Below, in pieces: positions 16,700 through 25,935 of a DNA stretch of 64,000 bases. Source of the stretch: Pedobacter sp. BAL39 (GTDB lineage Bacteria > Bacteroidota > Bacteroidia > Sphingobacteriales > Sphingobacteriaceae). The stretch lies in the NCBI RefSeq assembly GCF_000170795.1, contig NZ_ABCM01000005.1, positions 248,001 through 312,000 on the forward strand. Reading direction: 5' to 3'. Numbering within the stretch: the first letter of the stretch is position 1; every line of letters starts with the position of its first letter. The notes below the pieces were generated by a model, which saw nothing but the letters and a program-made list of their open reading frames with translations, searched no databases and was not told the DNA's origin. The position numbers were made by a program, and so were the translations under genes.

Positions 16700-19600
16700 A
16701 TACGCTGGGTGGGAAGGGTGAAATAAAAGGTTGCTCCTAACCCCTCATCACTTTCCACCCACATCATCCCGCCGTGTTTGACCACAAAATCAAAACATAA
16801 ACTCAGCCCCAGCCCGGTACCTTTCTCACCTGAGGTACCAAAGGTGGTATAGTTCGAGTTTTTATTGAATAATTCCTCCTGTTTTATCGCAGGAATGCCC
16901 ACACCGTTGTCTTTTACAGAAAATGTAACTCCAATTTCATCTTCGAAGGCACCCAACAGTACCTTGCCTCCCGACTGCGTAAATTTCACTGCATTTGACA
17001 GCAAGTTACGAATAATAGTTTCCAGCATCGCGGTATCAGCCTTCACCTGCAGTCCATCCTCAACATAAAGCTGCATATCAATCTCCTTTTTTGAAGCCAT
17101 GGGAAGAATGGTCTGCATACATTTGTCGATCAGCCCTTTTAAATCCTGAATCTGAACGGGATTAAAACTGACCGACTCAAATTGAGACTTTGCCCAGGCA
17201 AGCAGGTCTTCTAACAGGTTGTTGGCGTTAAATAGCTCCGCTCTCATCATGGACAGGTAATTTTGTACATCTTCGGCACTACTGGACTCGAAATCCATCA
17301 GTGTGAGGTTCAGCAGCTGTAAGCTTCCCGAGATCGGATTCCTCAGGTCATGACCAATGATCGACAGTAGCTTACTTTTCTGGTCATTTGATGCTGTCAG
17401 TTCGGTATTCAACGCTTTCAGCGCGTTCTCCTGAAACTTCCTCACCGTAACATCCCGCATACTTCCCTCAGTACCTTTTACTACACCATCCTCGATAAGG
17501 GTTCTTGCGTTAACGGAAGCATAGCGAAGTTCCTCGTTTTTAGTTTTCAACCTTACTTCAAAGTCAATCACCGAGCCCTTGCTGATCAACTCCTGCATGA
17601 TACGTTCCCGATCCTGGGGATAGTAATAAAAATGCACGACAGACTGACCCACAATCTCTAGTCGCGGATACCCGGAATATTGCTCGATGGACGGGCTGAT
17701 TTCTGTAATGATGCCCTGCGGATCTGTTTGATAAAAAACATCCTGGACGTTTTCAAAAATAGTACGGTACTTCTTTTCACTCAGCACCAGATCATTCTCA
17801 ATATGTTTTCTATTGGTGATGTCTTCTATCTGCGACACATAGTGAAGCGGTTCACCGGCACTATCGTTCAGCATCGTAGCAGCGATCACCACCCATATCA
17901 TATGCCCATCTTTATGAACATATCTTTTTTCATATTTATATTCGGAAATCTTTCCCGAGGCAAGATCTTTCAGTATAGACATGCTGTCCTGGAGATCATC
18001 AGGATGGGTGATGTCCTGGATGGTCATGTTCGTCAATTCCGATGCCTCATACCCAAGAATACTACAAAGACTAGAGTTCACACGCTCCCAGCGCCCCTGT
18101 GGGCTGATGATGGCCATACCTATGAGAGAATGCTCAAAGGCTTGCTGGAACTGCGCCTCACTTTGATACAACTCCTCCTCGAGTTTCCGGCGTTCAGTAA
18201 TGTTGAAAGAGATGGCACCTACGAGGCTGTCTTCTCCATCAACATCTCTAAAAGGGAACTTATAGGTTTTAAAATATTGAAGATGCCCACTACTGCCCCT
18301 TCTTGATTGGTAATACGCCTTGCTCTCATTCAAGTCCAACACTTCCTGATTGCTCAGGTAGGCAATCCTGGCAATGTCTACCCCGAACACTTCCTCATAA
18401 CTTTTTCCAATCACTGCTCTGGTGAGGTTGTTGGATTCCAAAAAGCATTTATTGGCATACTTCAGAATACCGTGGCGGTCTATGATCCAACACAATCCAG
18501 GCAGCTCGTCCATGAACAGCTGAAAACGTCTTTCGTTCATGAGCATCACGTGCTGATCAGGGTCCATCTCCGCGATGTCGTTTGTATTTTTATTGATCTC
18601 CTGGATGATCGCGTCCAGCTCTGCTGTCGACTTTTTCAGGTAGCTAAGCAGCTTCCCGTGATCCTCTCCAGTGCATCCATTCTGAAGAATATCTGTTAGG
18701 GAGATGATCCTCACCAATGGATCCCGCACCAGGTGCGACTGCATCCATCCTATAGTTTTTAACCGCTTATTCTGATCCTCAATCTCCTGGATGTAATCTC
18801 GGTTTTCAGTGATGTCCCGCTGTATAGAAACCCAGTGCGTGACCTCACCATTGGTATCTGTAACCGGGCAGACATTCATACTGATGGCATAAGACACCCC
18901 CGACTTGGTGTAATTTACCAGTTCCAATGTACAAGGGATTTTTTTATGAACAGCATTCTCAATCCGTTTCAAGCCCTCCTGAGCATCATCATGCGCATGA
19001 AAAATACTCGGACTGCTTCCAACCAGCTCAGTCCTTGAAAAACCGGACATCTGAACCAAGGCATCATTAACGTAAATGATTTTTGGCCCGTCAAGGGCAT
19101 TGGCATCTGTAATCATCACGCCATCGGTGGTATTGATCACAACAGACTCCAGCAATTTTAACCAATGCTCTTCCTCCATACGCTCGGTGATGTCTGTAGA
19201 GTTGCAGACAATCCCACCTATATGCTCATCCTCGGTCAGATTCGTGGCCCTTGTTTCTATCCAACGCCACTCTCCCTTATTATCCATGAAACGATATGGA
19301 CCTATATGTACCTGGTGATGTGTGGCCAGCATCCCTGCCAGCCTCGAAACCTCAGGTAAATCCTCAGGATGGATAAAATCAGCCGCAGTGCGACCGATAA
19401 AATTTTCGGGTGGGATACCGAGAACAGTTGTAGAGGTTGGACTCACATATTTGTAGACCAGATTCAGGTCAATGATGGCAATCAGGTCAGCCCCTTCCTG
19501 TACCAATGCCTTGAAGCGCTTCTCACTAAACTGCAATGCTTCTTCAGCTTTTAGTTTTTCCGTAATGTCGGTGATCAGCACCACCCTTGCGGCACGGCCA

Positions 19601-19905
19601 TCAAAATCAACAGCATTACTTTCTACAGATACATTGATGTTGTACCCACCTTTTTTGATGTGCACAGACAGTCCCTTGAAATACCCTGCCCCACAAGGCT
19701 GATCTCCTAACATCCGTGATAAACTATCAGCATCCTCGACAGCTTTGATATCCAGAAGTGTCATCTGCAGAAATTCCTCCCTCTCGTAGCCATAGAGCGC
19801 TATTGCCGCCAGATTCACATCCAGAAATGCAAAGGTCTCCACGTCAAATACCCACATAGGCAATGGCGAATTTTCGAATAAATTATAATAGTTTTGATTG
19901 CTCAT
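16696..19905 (-). CDS. Large multi-PAS sensor histidine kinase with an internal DHp-like segment
   Basis: A 1069-residue kinase with no clear membrane segment. PAS units cover about residues 1-115, 125-245 and 250-375. A segment GWMQSHLVRDPLVRIISL (about 386-403, His391) follows and resembles a degenerate HisKA helix of the SHxVRAPL type, then a helical stretch to about 445. Three more PAS/PAC units lie at about 465-590, 595-715 and 720-840. The canonical HisKA has IGHDLRNPISGSLQLL with His852, and HATPase_c has NLLSNAVKFT, DNGVGI and GTGLGLSLCFDFV. There is no receiver, so a partner regulator is needed and none is adjacent. The two DHp-like parts suggest an old fusion of two PAS sensors. Confidence 0.92.
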   Translation of the reverse strand: MSNQNYYNLFENSPLPMWVFDVETFAFLDVNLAAIALYGYEREEFLQMTLLDIKAVEDADSLSRMLGDQPCGAGYFKGLSVHIKKGGYNINVSVESNAVDFDGRAARVVLITDITEKLKAEEALQFSEKRFKALVQEGADLIAIIDLNLVYKYVSPTSTTVLGIPPENFIGRTAADFIHPEDLPEVSRLAGMLATHHQVHIGPYRFMDNKGEWRWIETRATNLTEDEHIGGIVCNSTDITERMEEEHWLKLLESVVINTTDGVMITDANALDGPKIIYVNDALVQMSGFSRTELVGSSPSIFHAHDDAQEGLKRIENAVHKKIPCTLELVNYTKSGVSYAISMNVCPVTDTNGEVTHWVSIQRDITENRDYIQEIEDQNKRLKTIGWMQSHLVRDPLVRIISLTDILQNGCTGEDHGKLLSYLKKSTAELDAIIQEINKNTNDIAEMDPDQHVMLMNERRFQLFMDELPGLCWIIDRHGILKYANKCFLESNNLTRAVIGKSYEEVFGVDIARIAYLSNQEVLDLNESKAYYQSRRGSSGHLQYFKTYKFPFRDVDGEDSLVGAISFNITERRKLEEELYQSEAQFQQAFEHSLIGMAIISPQGRWERVNSSLCSILGYEASELTNMTIQDITHPDDLQDSMSILKDLASGKISEYKYEKRYVHKDGHMIWVVIAATMLNDSAGEPLHYVSQIEDITNRKHIENDLVLSEKKYRTIFENVQDVFYQTDPQGIITEISPSIEQYSGYPRLEIVGQSVVHFYYYPQDRERIMQELISKGSVIDFEVRLKTKNEELRYASVNARTLIEDGVVKGTEGSMRDVTVRKFQENALKALNTELTASNDQKSKLLSIIGHDLRNPISGSLQLLNLTLMDFESSSAEDVQNYLSMMRAELFNANNLLEDLLAWAKSQFESVSFNPVQIQDLKGLIDKCMQTILPMASKKEIDMQLYVEDGLQVKADTAMLETIIRNLLSNAVKFTQSGGKVLLGAFEDEIGVTFSVKDNGVGIPAIKQEELFNKNSNYTTFGTSGEKGTGLGLSLCFDFVVKHGGMMWVESDEGLGATFYFTLPTQRI

Positions 19906-20082
19906 TCAGCTCCCCTTCTGATCAGACATCACCGCTGACTAATCCAACTTTATATTTGGTTTTTCAGGAAATACGGATCCTGCACAATTTAAACATTAGC
20001 GCTATGCAATTGTTTATTCAAATTATTCATTCTTAAAACAGCTACTAGTTAGCTATTTACATAAAACTACACGAGAAATTTT

Positions 20083-20778
20083 CTATTTGTTACTACCTAA
20101 ATGCAGCAAGATACCCACAGATACAGGGTTAATGAGGTATTCCGACTGGTGCGTCTTCGTTAGTGTTCTGGTGTTTTCCAGATCCTGCGTGACGGCATCC
20201 TGGCGTTCATAAGAATAAAAGTAGTCCAGGTTAACTTCTGCAAAAACAGATAGAATGGATATTGGATTGATTTTAATACCTAATAATGGAGATACCAGCA
20301 AACCTGATTTTGTAGCTTTAACATCTCGCGGAGCCGTCGACATTCCGGCATCAGCCCTCATCGTATTTATATTCCGGGAAATGCCCTCATATTTATTGAA
20401 ACGATAACCCAGATCCAGACCAATGTAAGGCTGTATTCTGGAAAAATTCAGGCTTTTTTCAAACCCCACCTTGAAGAAGTAATCGGTAACATCACCGTTG
20501 ATCTCCGCACAGGTACTGCAGTCGTTAAAAAAACGCTTGGATGCTTTAAGGTAGCTCCCGCTGATGCGGTAGCTGATCTGGTTGTCATTGAACTTAAAAA
20601 CACCGCCGTTAAAATAAGTGGAAGTAGTTTTGCTGCTGTTGGTCTCATTCATGACCTTGGGCAATTGCATCAAACTATAGCCCCTGACGCCGATAGAATA
20701 ATTGTAGTCTGCATCGCGCTGAGCAAACACCGCGATATGTATCAATACTAAAAAGACAATTAGTAAGTTTCTTTTCAT
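20083..20778 (-). CDS. Small outer-membrane beta-barrel protein
   Basis: A 231-residue secreted protein with signal peptide NLLIVFLVLIHIAVFAQ and alternating beta-strand sequence (YNYSIGVRGYSLMQL, YFFKVGFEKSL, IQPYIGLDLGYRFNKY, VFAEVNLDYFYSY). It ends in VGILLHLG, an aromatic-poor barrel terminus. The pattern fits an 8-stranded OmpA/OmpW-like porin fold (beta-barrel domain PF13568/13505 type). It has a possible disulphide pair in DCSTCAE. It stands alone between the PAS kinase and the sugar dehydrogenase genes with gaps of 177 and 144 bp, so it is probably its own unit. I found no firm promoter. Specific role unknown. Confidence 0.75.
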   Translation of the reverse strand: MKRNLLIVFLVLIHIAVFAQRDADYNYSIGVRGYSLMQLPKVMNETNSSKTTSTYFNGGVFKFNDNQISYRISGSYLKASKRFFNDCSTCAEINGDVTDYFFKVGFEKSLNFSRIQPYIGLDLGYRFNKYEGISRNINTMRADAGMSTAPRDVKATKSGLLVSPLLGIKINPISILSVFAEVNLDYFYSYERQDAVTQDLENTRTLTKTHQSEYLINPVSVGILLHLGSNK

Positions 20779-20922
20779 TTAAGTCCCCCCGGATCCAATT
20801 TAAATCGTTCTAATTTACCGGAATAATCTTAACTTCCAACAAAAAGGCTACAATATCAGATACAATATTTTTTGAATAAATGCTAAAAACGTGCCACAAC
20901 TAAAATTATCTCACAAGTTTAA

Positions 20923-22218
20923 TTAAAGTCTCGCATCAGTTAGTTTTCGATCTATAAAAGACTTAGTATCAAATACTAACGCGCCACCTTCACGATACTT
21001 CTCATAGTCGACGCGGAGGAATTCCTCATGAGCGACTGCAATAATTACCGCTTTGTACCTTTTATCAGACAACATTGGCAACAACTTGATCTTATATTCA
21101 GCCTCAACGAGGTTAACATCAGCCCATGGATCATATACATCCACCTTCATTCCGAATTGCTGCAGCTCCTGATAAATGTCGATCACTCGGGTATTGCGGA
21201 TGTCCGGACAGTTTTCCTTAAATGCGAACCCAAGGATTAAAACGCTTTCACCCTTAATGGAATCGCCTTTACTGATCATCATTTTTACTACCTTATTGGC
21301 CACAAACATCCCCATGTTGTCATTTACCCGGCGCCCGGAAAGGATAACCTGAGGATGATAACCCAATGATTCCGCTTTATGTGCAAGATAATAGGGATCC
21401 ACACCTATACAATGCCCACCTACAAGCCCTGGTTTGTATCTTAAAAAATTCCACTTTGTTGCCGCCGCTTCAATGACGTCGGTAGTGTCTATTCCAATCC
21501 GGTCGAAGATCAATGCCAACTCATTGATAAAAGAGATATTCACATCACGCTGTGCATTTTCAATCGCTTTTGATGCCTCCGCCACTTTAATGCTCGGTGC
21601 CAGGTGAGTGCCGGCCTTGATGATTTTCGCATATAGCTGATCCACGAGAATGGCTACCTCAGGAGTAGATCCTGAAGTCACCTTTTTTATCTTTGTCAAT
21701 GTGTTGACGCGGTCGCCGGGATTGATCCGCTCGGGGGAGTAACCGCAATAAAAGTCTTCATTGAACTTTAACGACGACGACCGTTCGAGAACTGGCACGC
21801 AATCATCTTCTGTACATCCAGGATATACCGTCGATTCATAAATGACCACATCACCAGGCTTCAACACTTTGCCGATCATCTCCGAAGCTTTAAGCAGTGG
21901 GCCCAGGTCCGGTGACTTAAATTTGTTGATTGGTGTTGGAACAGTAACAATATAAACATTACAGTTCCGCAGCTCCTCCACATCAGAAGAAAACCTCAAT
22001 CCTGTCCCATCCGTAACCTGGCCTCTTTGGATATGAAGTTCCAACTCTGTCAAATCAGCCTCCTTCGTCACATCCTCCCCAGCCGCCAGCTGACGGATTC
22101 TGGTTTCGTCAATATCAAAACCCAGTACAGGATATTGATCAGCAAAAGCAATGGACAGCGGCAAGCCCACATATCCCAATCCAATCACTGCAATCTTATG
22201 CGGTTGGTTTAAAATCAT
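20923..22218 (-). CDS. Nucleotide-sugar dehydrogenase, TviB/WbpO type
   Basis: Oxidises C6 of a UDP-sugar (probably UDP-GlcNAc or UDP-GalNAc, giving the uronate) with two NAD+. Domains in order: NAD-binding KIAVIGLGYVGLPLSIAFA at the N terminus, VTVPTPINKFKSPDL, VIYESTVYPGCTEDDCVPVLE (typical of TviB/WbpO rather than UDP-glucose dehydrogenase), GYSPERINPGD, the central helix KAIENAQRDVNISFINE, the catalytic-cysteine loop GGHCIGVDPYYL, and the C-terminal GFAFKENCPDIRNTRV. Length and motifs are complete. I place the start at MILNQPHK; an ATG seven codons earlier would leave only 3 bp to the longest reading of the divergent LCP gene. Likely supplies a uronic acid for surface polysaccharide. Confidence 0.88.
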   Translation of the reverse strand: MILNQPHKIAVIGLGYVGLPLSIAFADQYPVLGFDIDETRIRQLAAGEDVTKEADLTELELHIQRGQVTDGTGLRFSSDVEELRNCNVYIVTVPTPINKFKSPDLGPLLKASEMIGKVLKPGDVVIYESTVYPGCTEDDCVPVLERSSSLKFNEDFYCGYSPERINPGDRVNTLTKIKKVTSGSTPEVAILVDQLYAKIIKAGTHLAPSIKVAEASKAIENAQRDVNISFINELALIFDRIGIDTTDVIEAAATKWNFLRYKPGLVGGHCIGVDPYYLAHKAESLGYHPQVILSGRRVNDNMGMFVANKVVKMMISKGDSIKGESVLILGFAFKENCPDIRNTRVIDIYQELQQFGMKVDVYDPWADVNLVEAEYKIKLLPMLSDKRYKAVIIAVAHEEFLRVDYEKYREGGALVFDTKSFIDRKLTDARL

Positions 22219-22283
22219 AAATCCAAAAGTAGGTAACATCTAGTGCATAAAAAAATACGCACCCTGGTTTTTCATACCGGTAT

Positions 22284-22291
22284 TATATTTG
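22284..22291 (+). promoter_or_regulatory. Predicted promoter of the LCP gene
   Basis: TATATTTG, an exact TAnnTTTG -7 box, 29 bp before the preferred LCP start at 22321. Its position inside the longest open frame argues that the shorter start is the real one. No good -33 box is visible. Confidence 0.45.
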
Positions 22292-22320
22292 GATCACCTT
22301 TACTAAATACAGCCTTCCCA

Positions 22321-23343
22321 ATGTCATTAAAATCAGGTCATAAACACATCAAACGCAGAATTTCTCTCTTTGTATTGATGCTCATATCCAGCACAACACT
22401 CTTCGCACAGATCGACAAACCGCAAACGACTACTCAAATTGAGCAAGGTGTGCCACGGCAAAAACAAACTCCCCTTAACAGAACTCCTGCAGCACTGGGA
22501 ATTAGTGAAAAAGTACAGCAAAAGATCAAAGCAATGACAAATCCACCTGTTAACATTGCACTTTTTGCAGTAGACAGGAGAACGGCAGAGGAAGCAGGCA
22601 ACTCGGATGTCATCATGATCATCTCCATTGATAAGATTTCAGGGAAGGTGAAAATGGCATCCATCATGCGCGATACCTATGTGAACATTGAAGCGCACGG
22701 CATGGACAAAATCAATGCAGCTTATGCACTTGGCGGACCGCAGCTCGCCATCAAAACCATCAACCAGAACTTTGACATGGACATCAGCGACTACATGAAT
22801 GTAGATTTCTACAGTGCTGCCCGCATTGTAGATGCACTCGGCGGCATCTCTGTCGACCTTAAACCTGCGGAGCTGCCAGTGCTGAACAACTACCTGGACG
22901 AACTTGCGATCTATGAAAAGATGCCCGCAGTACACGTAAATGCGGTTGGTATGCAACCACTCAATGGCAAACAAACTGTTGCCTATACCAGGATCAGGGC
23001 TGTGGGCAGGGGCGACTATGAGCGGACGGAGCGACAACGAAAAGTACTCGTTTCCATATTCAGCAAGATGAAAAGCTCAGGACAACAGGCACTACCTGCA
23101 TTTGCTTCACAAGTACTGCCAAACCTGGAAACAAGCATGCAGAATTTTACGCTGCTCAGCTTTGCGGGCAGCATCATGAACGCCCAAAGTAAGGTCATTG
23201 ATCAGGCACGATTTCCACTGGATAAGGAAAGTCTTGGCAAAACCATCGATAAGATCTGGTACCTGACTACTGATTTGAAAACGACCACGAAGTCACTGCA
23301 CAATTTCATTTACGCCACCGCGGCACCTGTAAAAGCCAAATAG
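22321..23343 (+). CDS. LytR-CpsA-Psr (LCP) family protein
   Basis: LCP proteins are phosphotransferases best known for attaching lipid-linked glycopolymers to the cell wall of Gram-positives. Here a basic N terminus and hydrophobic signal (KRRISLFVLMLISSTTLFAQ) direct it to the periplasm. The LCP core is well kept: FAVDRRT, IMIISIDKISGKVKMASIMRDTYV with the conserved arginine, MDKINAAYALGG, VDFYSAARIVDALGGISVDL, and the catalytic-pocket arginines in RIRAVGRGDYERTERQRKVL. Start chosen at MSLKSGHK because an exact -7 promoter box lies inside the longer frame and the upstream 26 residues are not signal-like. It is divergent from the UDP-sugar dehydrogenase, suggesting a shared glycan pathway. 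The acceptor in a Gram-negative is not obvious. Confidence 0.85.
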   Translation: MSLKSGHKHIKRRISLFVLMLISSTTLFAQIDKPQTTTQIEQGVPRQKQTPLNRTPAALGISEKVQQKIKAMTNPPVNIALFAVDRRTAEEAGNSDVIMIISIDKISGKVKMASIMRDTYVNIEAHGMDKINAAYALGGPQLAIKTINQNFDMDISDYMNVDFYSAARIVDALGGISVDLKPAELPVLNNYLDELAIYEKMPAVHVNAVGMQPLNGKQTVAYTRIRAVGRGDYERTERQRKVLVSIFSKMKSSGQQALPAFASQVLPNLETSMQNFTLLSFAGSIMNAQSKVIDQARFPLDKESLGKTIDKIWYLTTDLKTTTKSLHNFIYATAAPVKAK

Positions 23344-23353
23344 AAGAACCAAT

Positions 23354-24070
23354 CTAGCCAGCGGTCATCTGTTTCACAAAGTGCAGTTTCCCATCACGGA
23401 ACTCAAAAAACCAGGTTCCTGCATATTCGCCGCAAACTTCTCCCTCCTCAGGATCAGGATTGACGTATGCTGAGGAGGTGTTGGTGCCGTAGGTTAAGAT
23501 CACTGTGGCCCCTTGCCTCCTGATGCTGTAGAAATAATAACAGCCATCATTCTTTACGCGGTGCTCATGCTCAACCATGTTCGATTTGAGCAGCCCTTCG
23601 GGTTTAAGGTATTTAAACAACGGGATAAACTCAGTCATGGAGTGAAACTCTTCAATCCGGGAATAGTGTTTACTGAACATCGCCCGGCTCACCTTATTTC
23701 CATTTGCTTTGTACTGCGCGTCAAATTCTGGATTGATCTCAAAGAACACCAGCGCAGTATCGTGAATAGGAAAATCAAAAAAGCTCGTGATCTGTGCGAC
23801 ATCATGTTTTACAAATGCCTGGTTCATCCTGTCAAGCTCTGAGATTATGCCCTTAACAAGAGCAGAAGAATCGCTTTTCAATGGTGCTGCAGGAGTAGCC
23901 AGGGAGCTACCGTCAACAATCACGGTATCATCATTTTTCACACTGGCAGTATCACTGGTTTTAGCCTTTTGTTCGGAATTACATGACGACAATACAGACA
24001 AGACTGCGAGCAATATACCCGCAGATGCCCGTCGGAAAAAAGTTGATTTTAAGAAAGGAGCTATGATCAT
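23354..24070 (-). CDS. Putative lipoprotein, NTF2-like
   Basis: A 238-residue protein with a lipoprotein signal: ILLAVLSVLSSC places the modified cysteine at about residue 29. A Ser/Thr/Asp-rich linker (SEQKAKTSDTASVKNDDT) follows. The rest (about 70-238) has a mixed alpha/beta pattern, starting with an amphipathic helix ISELDRMNQAFVKHDVAQITSFFDFPIHDTALVF, then sequences such as YYFYSIRRQGATVILTYGTNT and TWFFEFRDGKLHFVKQMTAG. The last part looks like the end of a SnoaL/DUF4440-type NTF2 fold, though this is a pattern-based guess. It follows the unrecognised secreted protein of the utilisation locus by 29 bp in the same direction and converges on the LCP gene. Function unknown. Confidence 0.65.
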   Translation of the reverse strand: MIIAPFLKSTFFRRASAGILLAVLSVLSSCNSEQKAKTSDTASVKNDDTVIVDGSSLATPAAPLKSDSSALVKGIISELDRMNQAFVKHDVAQITSFFDFPIHDTALVFFEINPEFDAQYKANGNKVSRAMFSKHYSRIEEFHSMTEFIPLFKYLKPEGLLKSNMVEHEHRVKNDGCYYFYSIRRQGATVILTYGTNTSSAYVNPDPEEGEVCGEYAGTWFFEFRDGKLHFVKQMTAG

Positions 24071-24099
24071 AGCGCCAATATTAAAAAAAAATCTTGATT

Positions 24100-25824
24100 T
24101 TACTGTTTTTGCTGATGATAATCCAGTACTACATCATCAACCATTAACCTGCCGTTTTTGACCACAGTTTGCATCCCTGCGGGCACGCATACCAATACCA
24201 CCGACTGCTTTCCATCAATCTTTACCTTTACCGCTGAGGTAACATTTCGGGCAAGAAATTTCTGGGAAACAAGATCGTAAAGGTCCACTCTTGTTCCTTT
24301 TTCAGGAACTTCAAAGCGGATACTTTTGGAAGCATCATAAGGGTTATAAAACAGGTAACTTGGAAATGCTCTAGCATGATAAAAGTCGGTGGCCAATAAA
24401 TCAAGACCAAGAATTCCCTTTACATTGCTCTCCTTCACAATACCTCCAAAGATACCGACATGTCCGCTACCATAAACGCTGAACTGCGAAACCTCCGGAT
24501 TTTTTCCGGGCACCCATTTAGGGCCATCCCCCTGCGCAACCGGGCCTTTCAGACCAGTATACAAGGTATCAAACGTAGATGACTTTGAAAATCCTTCATA
24601 GGCAATTACATTTTTGGTCACTGCTGACAGCTCTGGGATCGTCTGGTGTTCTTCAGGCATATACTGCGGATAAAAGAACCTCGAAGCATTCACCGCATTG
24701 AGCATCCACTTGCCAACTGCATTAGCATATTTTGGCTGATAGCGCACCAAGGGGACCAGCGGCCAGGCGGCGTCAAACGTATTCATGAGGAATGCATATC
24801 CACCATGGTCCACAGTGCTGCCTACTGTTCCGGAGATGTCAATCCCATTCCAGTTACCCACCAGGAACCCCCATCCCTCACGGCAAACTGCCGTCCCATC
24901 AAACGTCCAGTTCATCATCTTCTGAATGTCAAACGTCGTTCCCTGCTCTGCATTCATTGCTGCCGCAAGGTAAGCGCCGAAAGGCATCAGCAACTCATAC
25001 GTAGGGTTTATAGGCTGACTCTCCAGCGCCTTCATCGCACTGATGGCACCTTTGAGGTACCTTGGGTCTCCAAATTTTTTATAGGCAGCATACAATACAT
25101 AGGCATGTCCTGCGGCAGCATCCGGCTGTGCACAAATCTGGTTTCGCATTGGCACCATCTTTCCGTAATCAAAAAAGGAGTAGTTGTAGTTTCCTTTCAG
25201 GATGGAATCTGCCTGGAAGAATTTCTCGGCAATGGACCTGGCCATGACTTCAAATTCAGGCTGTGACGGATACTGATCATAAATCGCATAAAAGAGCACA
25301 TTTGGATAAACATCATACCACCAGTCGCGTCCGTAACCGCCGCCCAACAAAGCCACCTCAGGTGCGGTATTGTTCATCATAATGTTCCATCCCGTATCTT
25401 TGTTGAAGTAGTTCTTCAGCATCCCAACATAGTTTAAGCCATGCTGGTTGCTCTTATCAATACCCACCAACGTAGCACCCAACACAGCCCCCATATTTGC
25501 TAAGGCCTCATGAAACATTCCCTTGTTTGCCTTGCCCTGTCGTACATCTCCTACTGCAGTATACATACCCATTACAGGCTGTGCAAAATTTTTATTGGTA
25601 CTGTCCATCCATACCATCGGCCAATGGTCGCCGGTAGCCTTAAAATCATAAATGGTTTTATCAAAATTCAGGGCCATATCTTTCCAGCTGATAATTTTCA
25701 GTGGTTGGGGAAGGTCCGCCATGGCATCAACACGACTGACGCGGACCTGTTTTACCTGTGCCTGGTTCTGACCAATGAAACATAAGAACAGAAAGGTGAA
25801 TGGAACAATTAGTTTAAATCTCAT
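24100..25824 (-). CDS. Secreted protein of unknown family in the GH130 utilisation locus
   Basis: I do not recognise the family. The product of about 574 residues has a clear signal peptide (RFKLIVPFTFLFLCFIGQNQAQ) and no lipobox, so it is periplasmic or exported. The middle (about 110-420) is rich in aromatic helices, for example GRDWWYDVYPNVLFYAIYDQYP, GHAYVLYAAYKKFGDPRYLKGA and HGGYAFLMNTFDAAWPLVPLVRY, a pattern seen in (alpha/alpha)6-toroid glycosidases and lyases. The last 100 residues look like a beta-sandwich (IRFEVPEKGTRVDLYDLV...). I chose the ATG at 25824; another at 25836 would sit against a GC-rich hairpin. Its place behind MFS and GH130 suggests a carbohydrate-active enzyme, but no catalytic residues can be assigned. 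Confidence 0.6.
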   Translation of the reverse strand: MRFKLIVPFTFLFLCFIGQNQAQVKQVRVSRVDAMADLPQPLKIISWKDMALNFDKTIYDFKATGDHWPMVWMDSTNKNFAQPVMGMYTAVGDVRQGKANKGMFHEALANMGAVLGATLVGIDKSNQHGLNYVGMLKNYFNKDTGWNIMMNNTAPEVALLGGGYGRDWWYDVYPNVLFYAIYDQYPSQPEFEVMARSIAEKFFQADSILKGNYNYSFFDYGKMVPMRNQICAQPDAAAGHAYVLYAAYKKFGDPRYLKGAISAMKALESQPINPTYELLMPFGAYLAAAMNAEQGTTFDIQKMMNWTFDGTAVCREGWGFLVGNWNGIDISGTVGSTVDHGGYAFLMNTFDAAWPLVPLVRYQPKYANAVGKWMLNAVNASRFFYPQYMPEEHQTIPELSAVTKNVIAYEGFSKSSTFDTLYTGLKGPVAQGDGPKWVPGKNPEVSQFSVYGSGHVGIFGGIVKESNVKGILGLDLLATDFYHARAFPSYLFYNPYDASKSIRFEVPEKGTRVDLYDLVSQKFLARNVTSAVKVKIDGKQSVVLVCVPAGMQTVVKNGRLMVDDVVLDYHQQKQ

Positions 25825-25840
25825 AGTTATTTTCATTTGT

Positions 25841-25869
25841 GCCCCCACCAGCGCAACGCTGATGGGGGC
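25841..25869 (-). other. GC-rich intercistronic hairpin
   Basis: GCCCCCACCAGCG and CGCTGATGGGGGC form a 13-bp stem (one G-U pair) with a 3-base loop. It lies between the MFS transporter gene and the unrecognised secreted protein gene, 5 bases from the longer alternative start. No U-run follows, so it is not a standard terminator. It may mark an RNA processing or stabilising point, or limit initiation. Confidence 0.55.
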
Positions 25870-25935
25870 AGCAGTTACGCAAAGCAATTGCTGCCCTAAA
25901 ATAAAGGTTTATTCGCTGACTGGCAGCAGGTGTTG

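Noticed and set aside
19951..19958. Exact TATATTTG promoter-like box on the plus strand
   Set aside because: Both neighbouring genes are on the minus strand and no plus-strand gene follows, so it is probably accidental.
22243..22320. N-terminal extension of the LCP frame
   Set aside because: Not signal-like, would leave 3 bp to the longest divergent frame, and contains the predicted promoter box.
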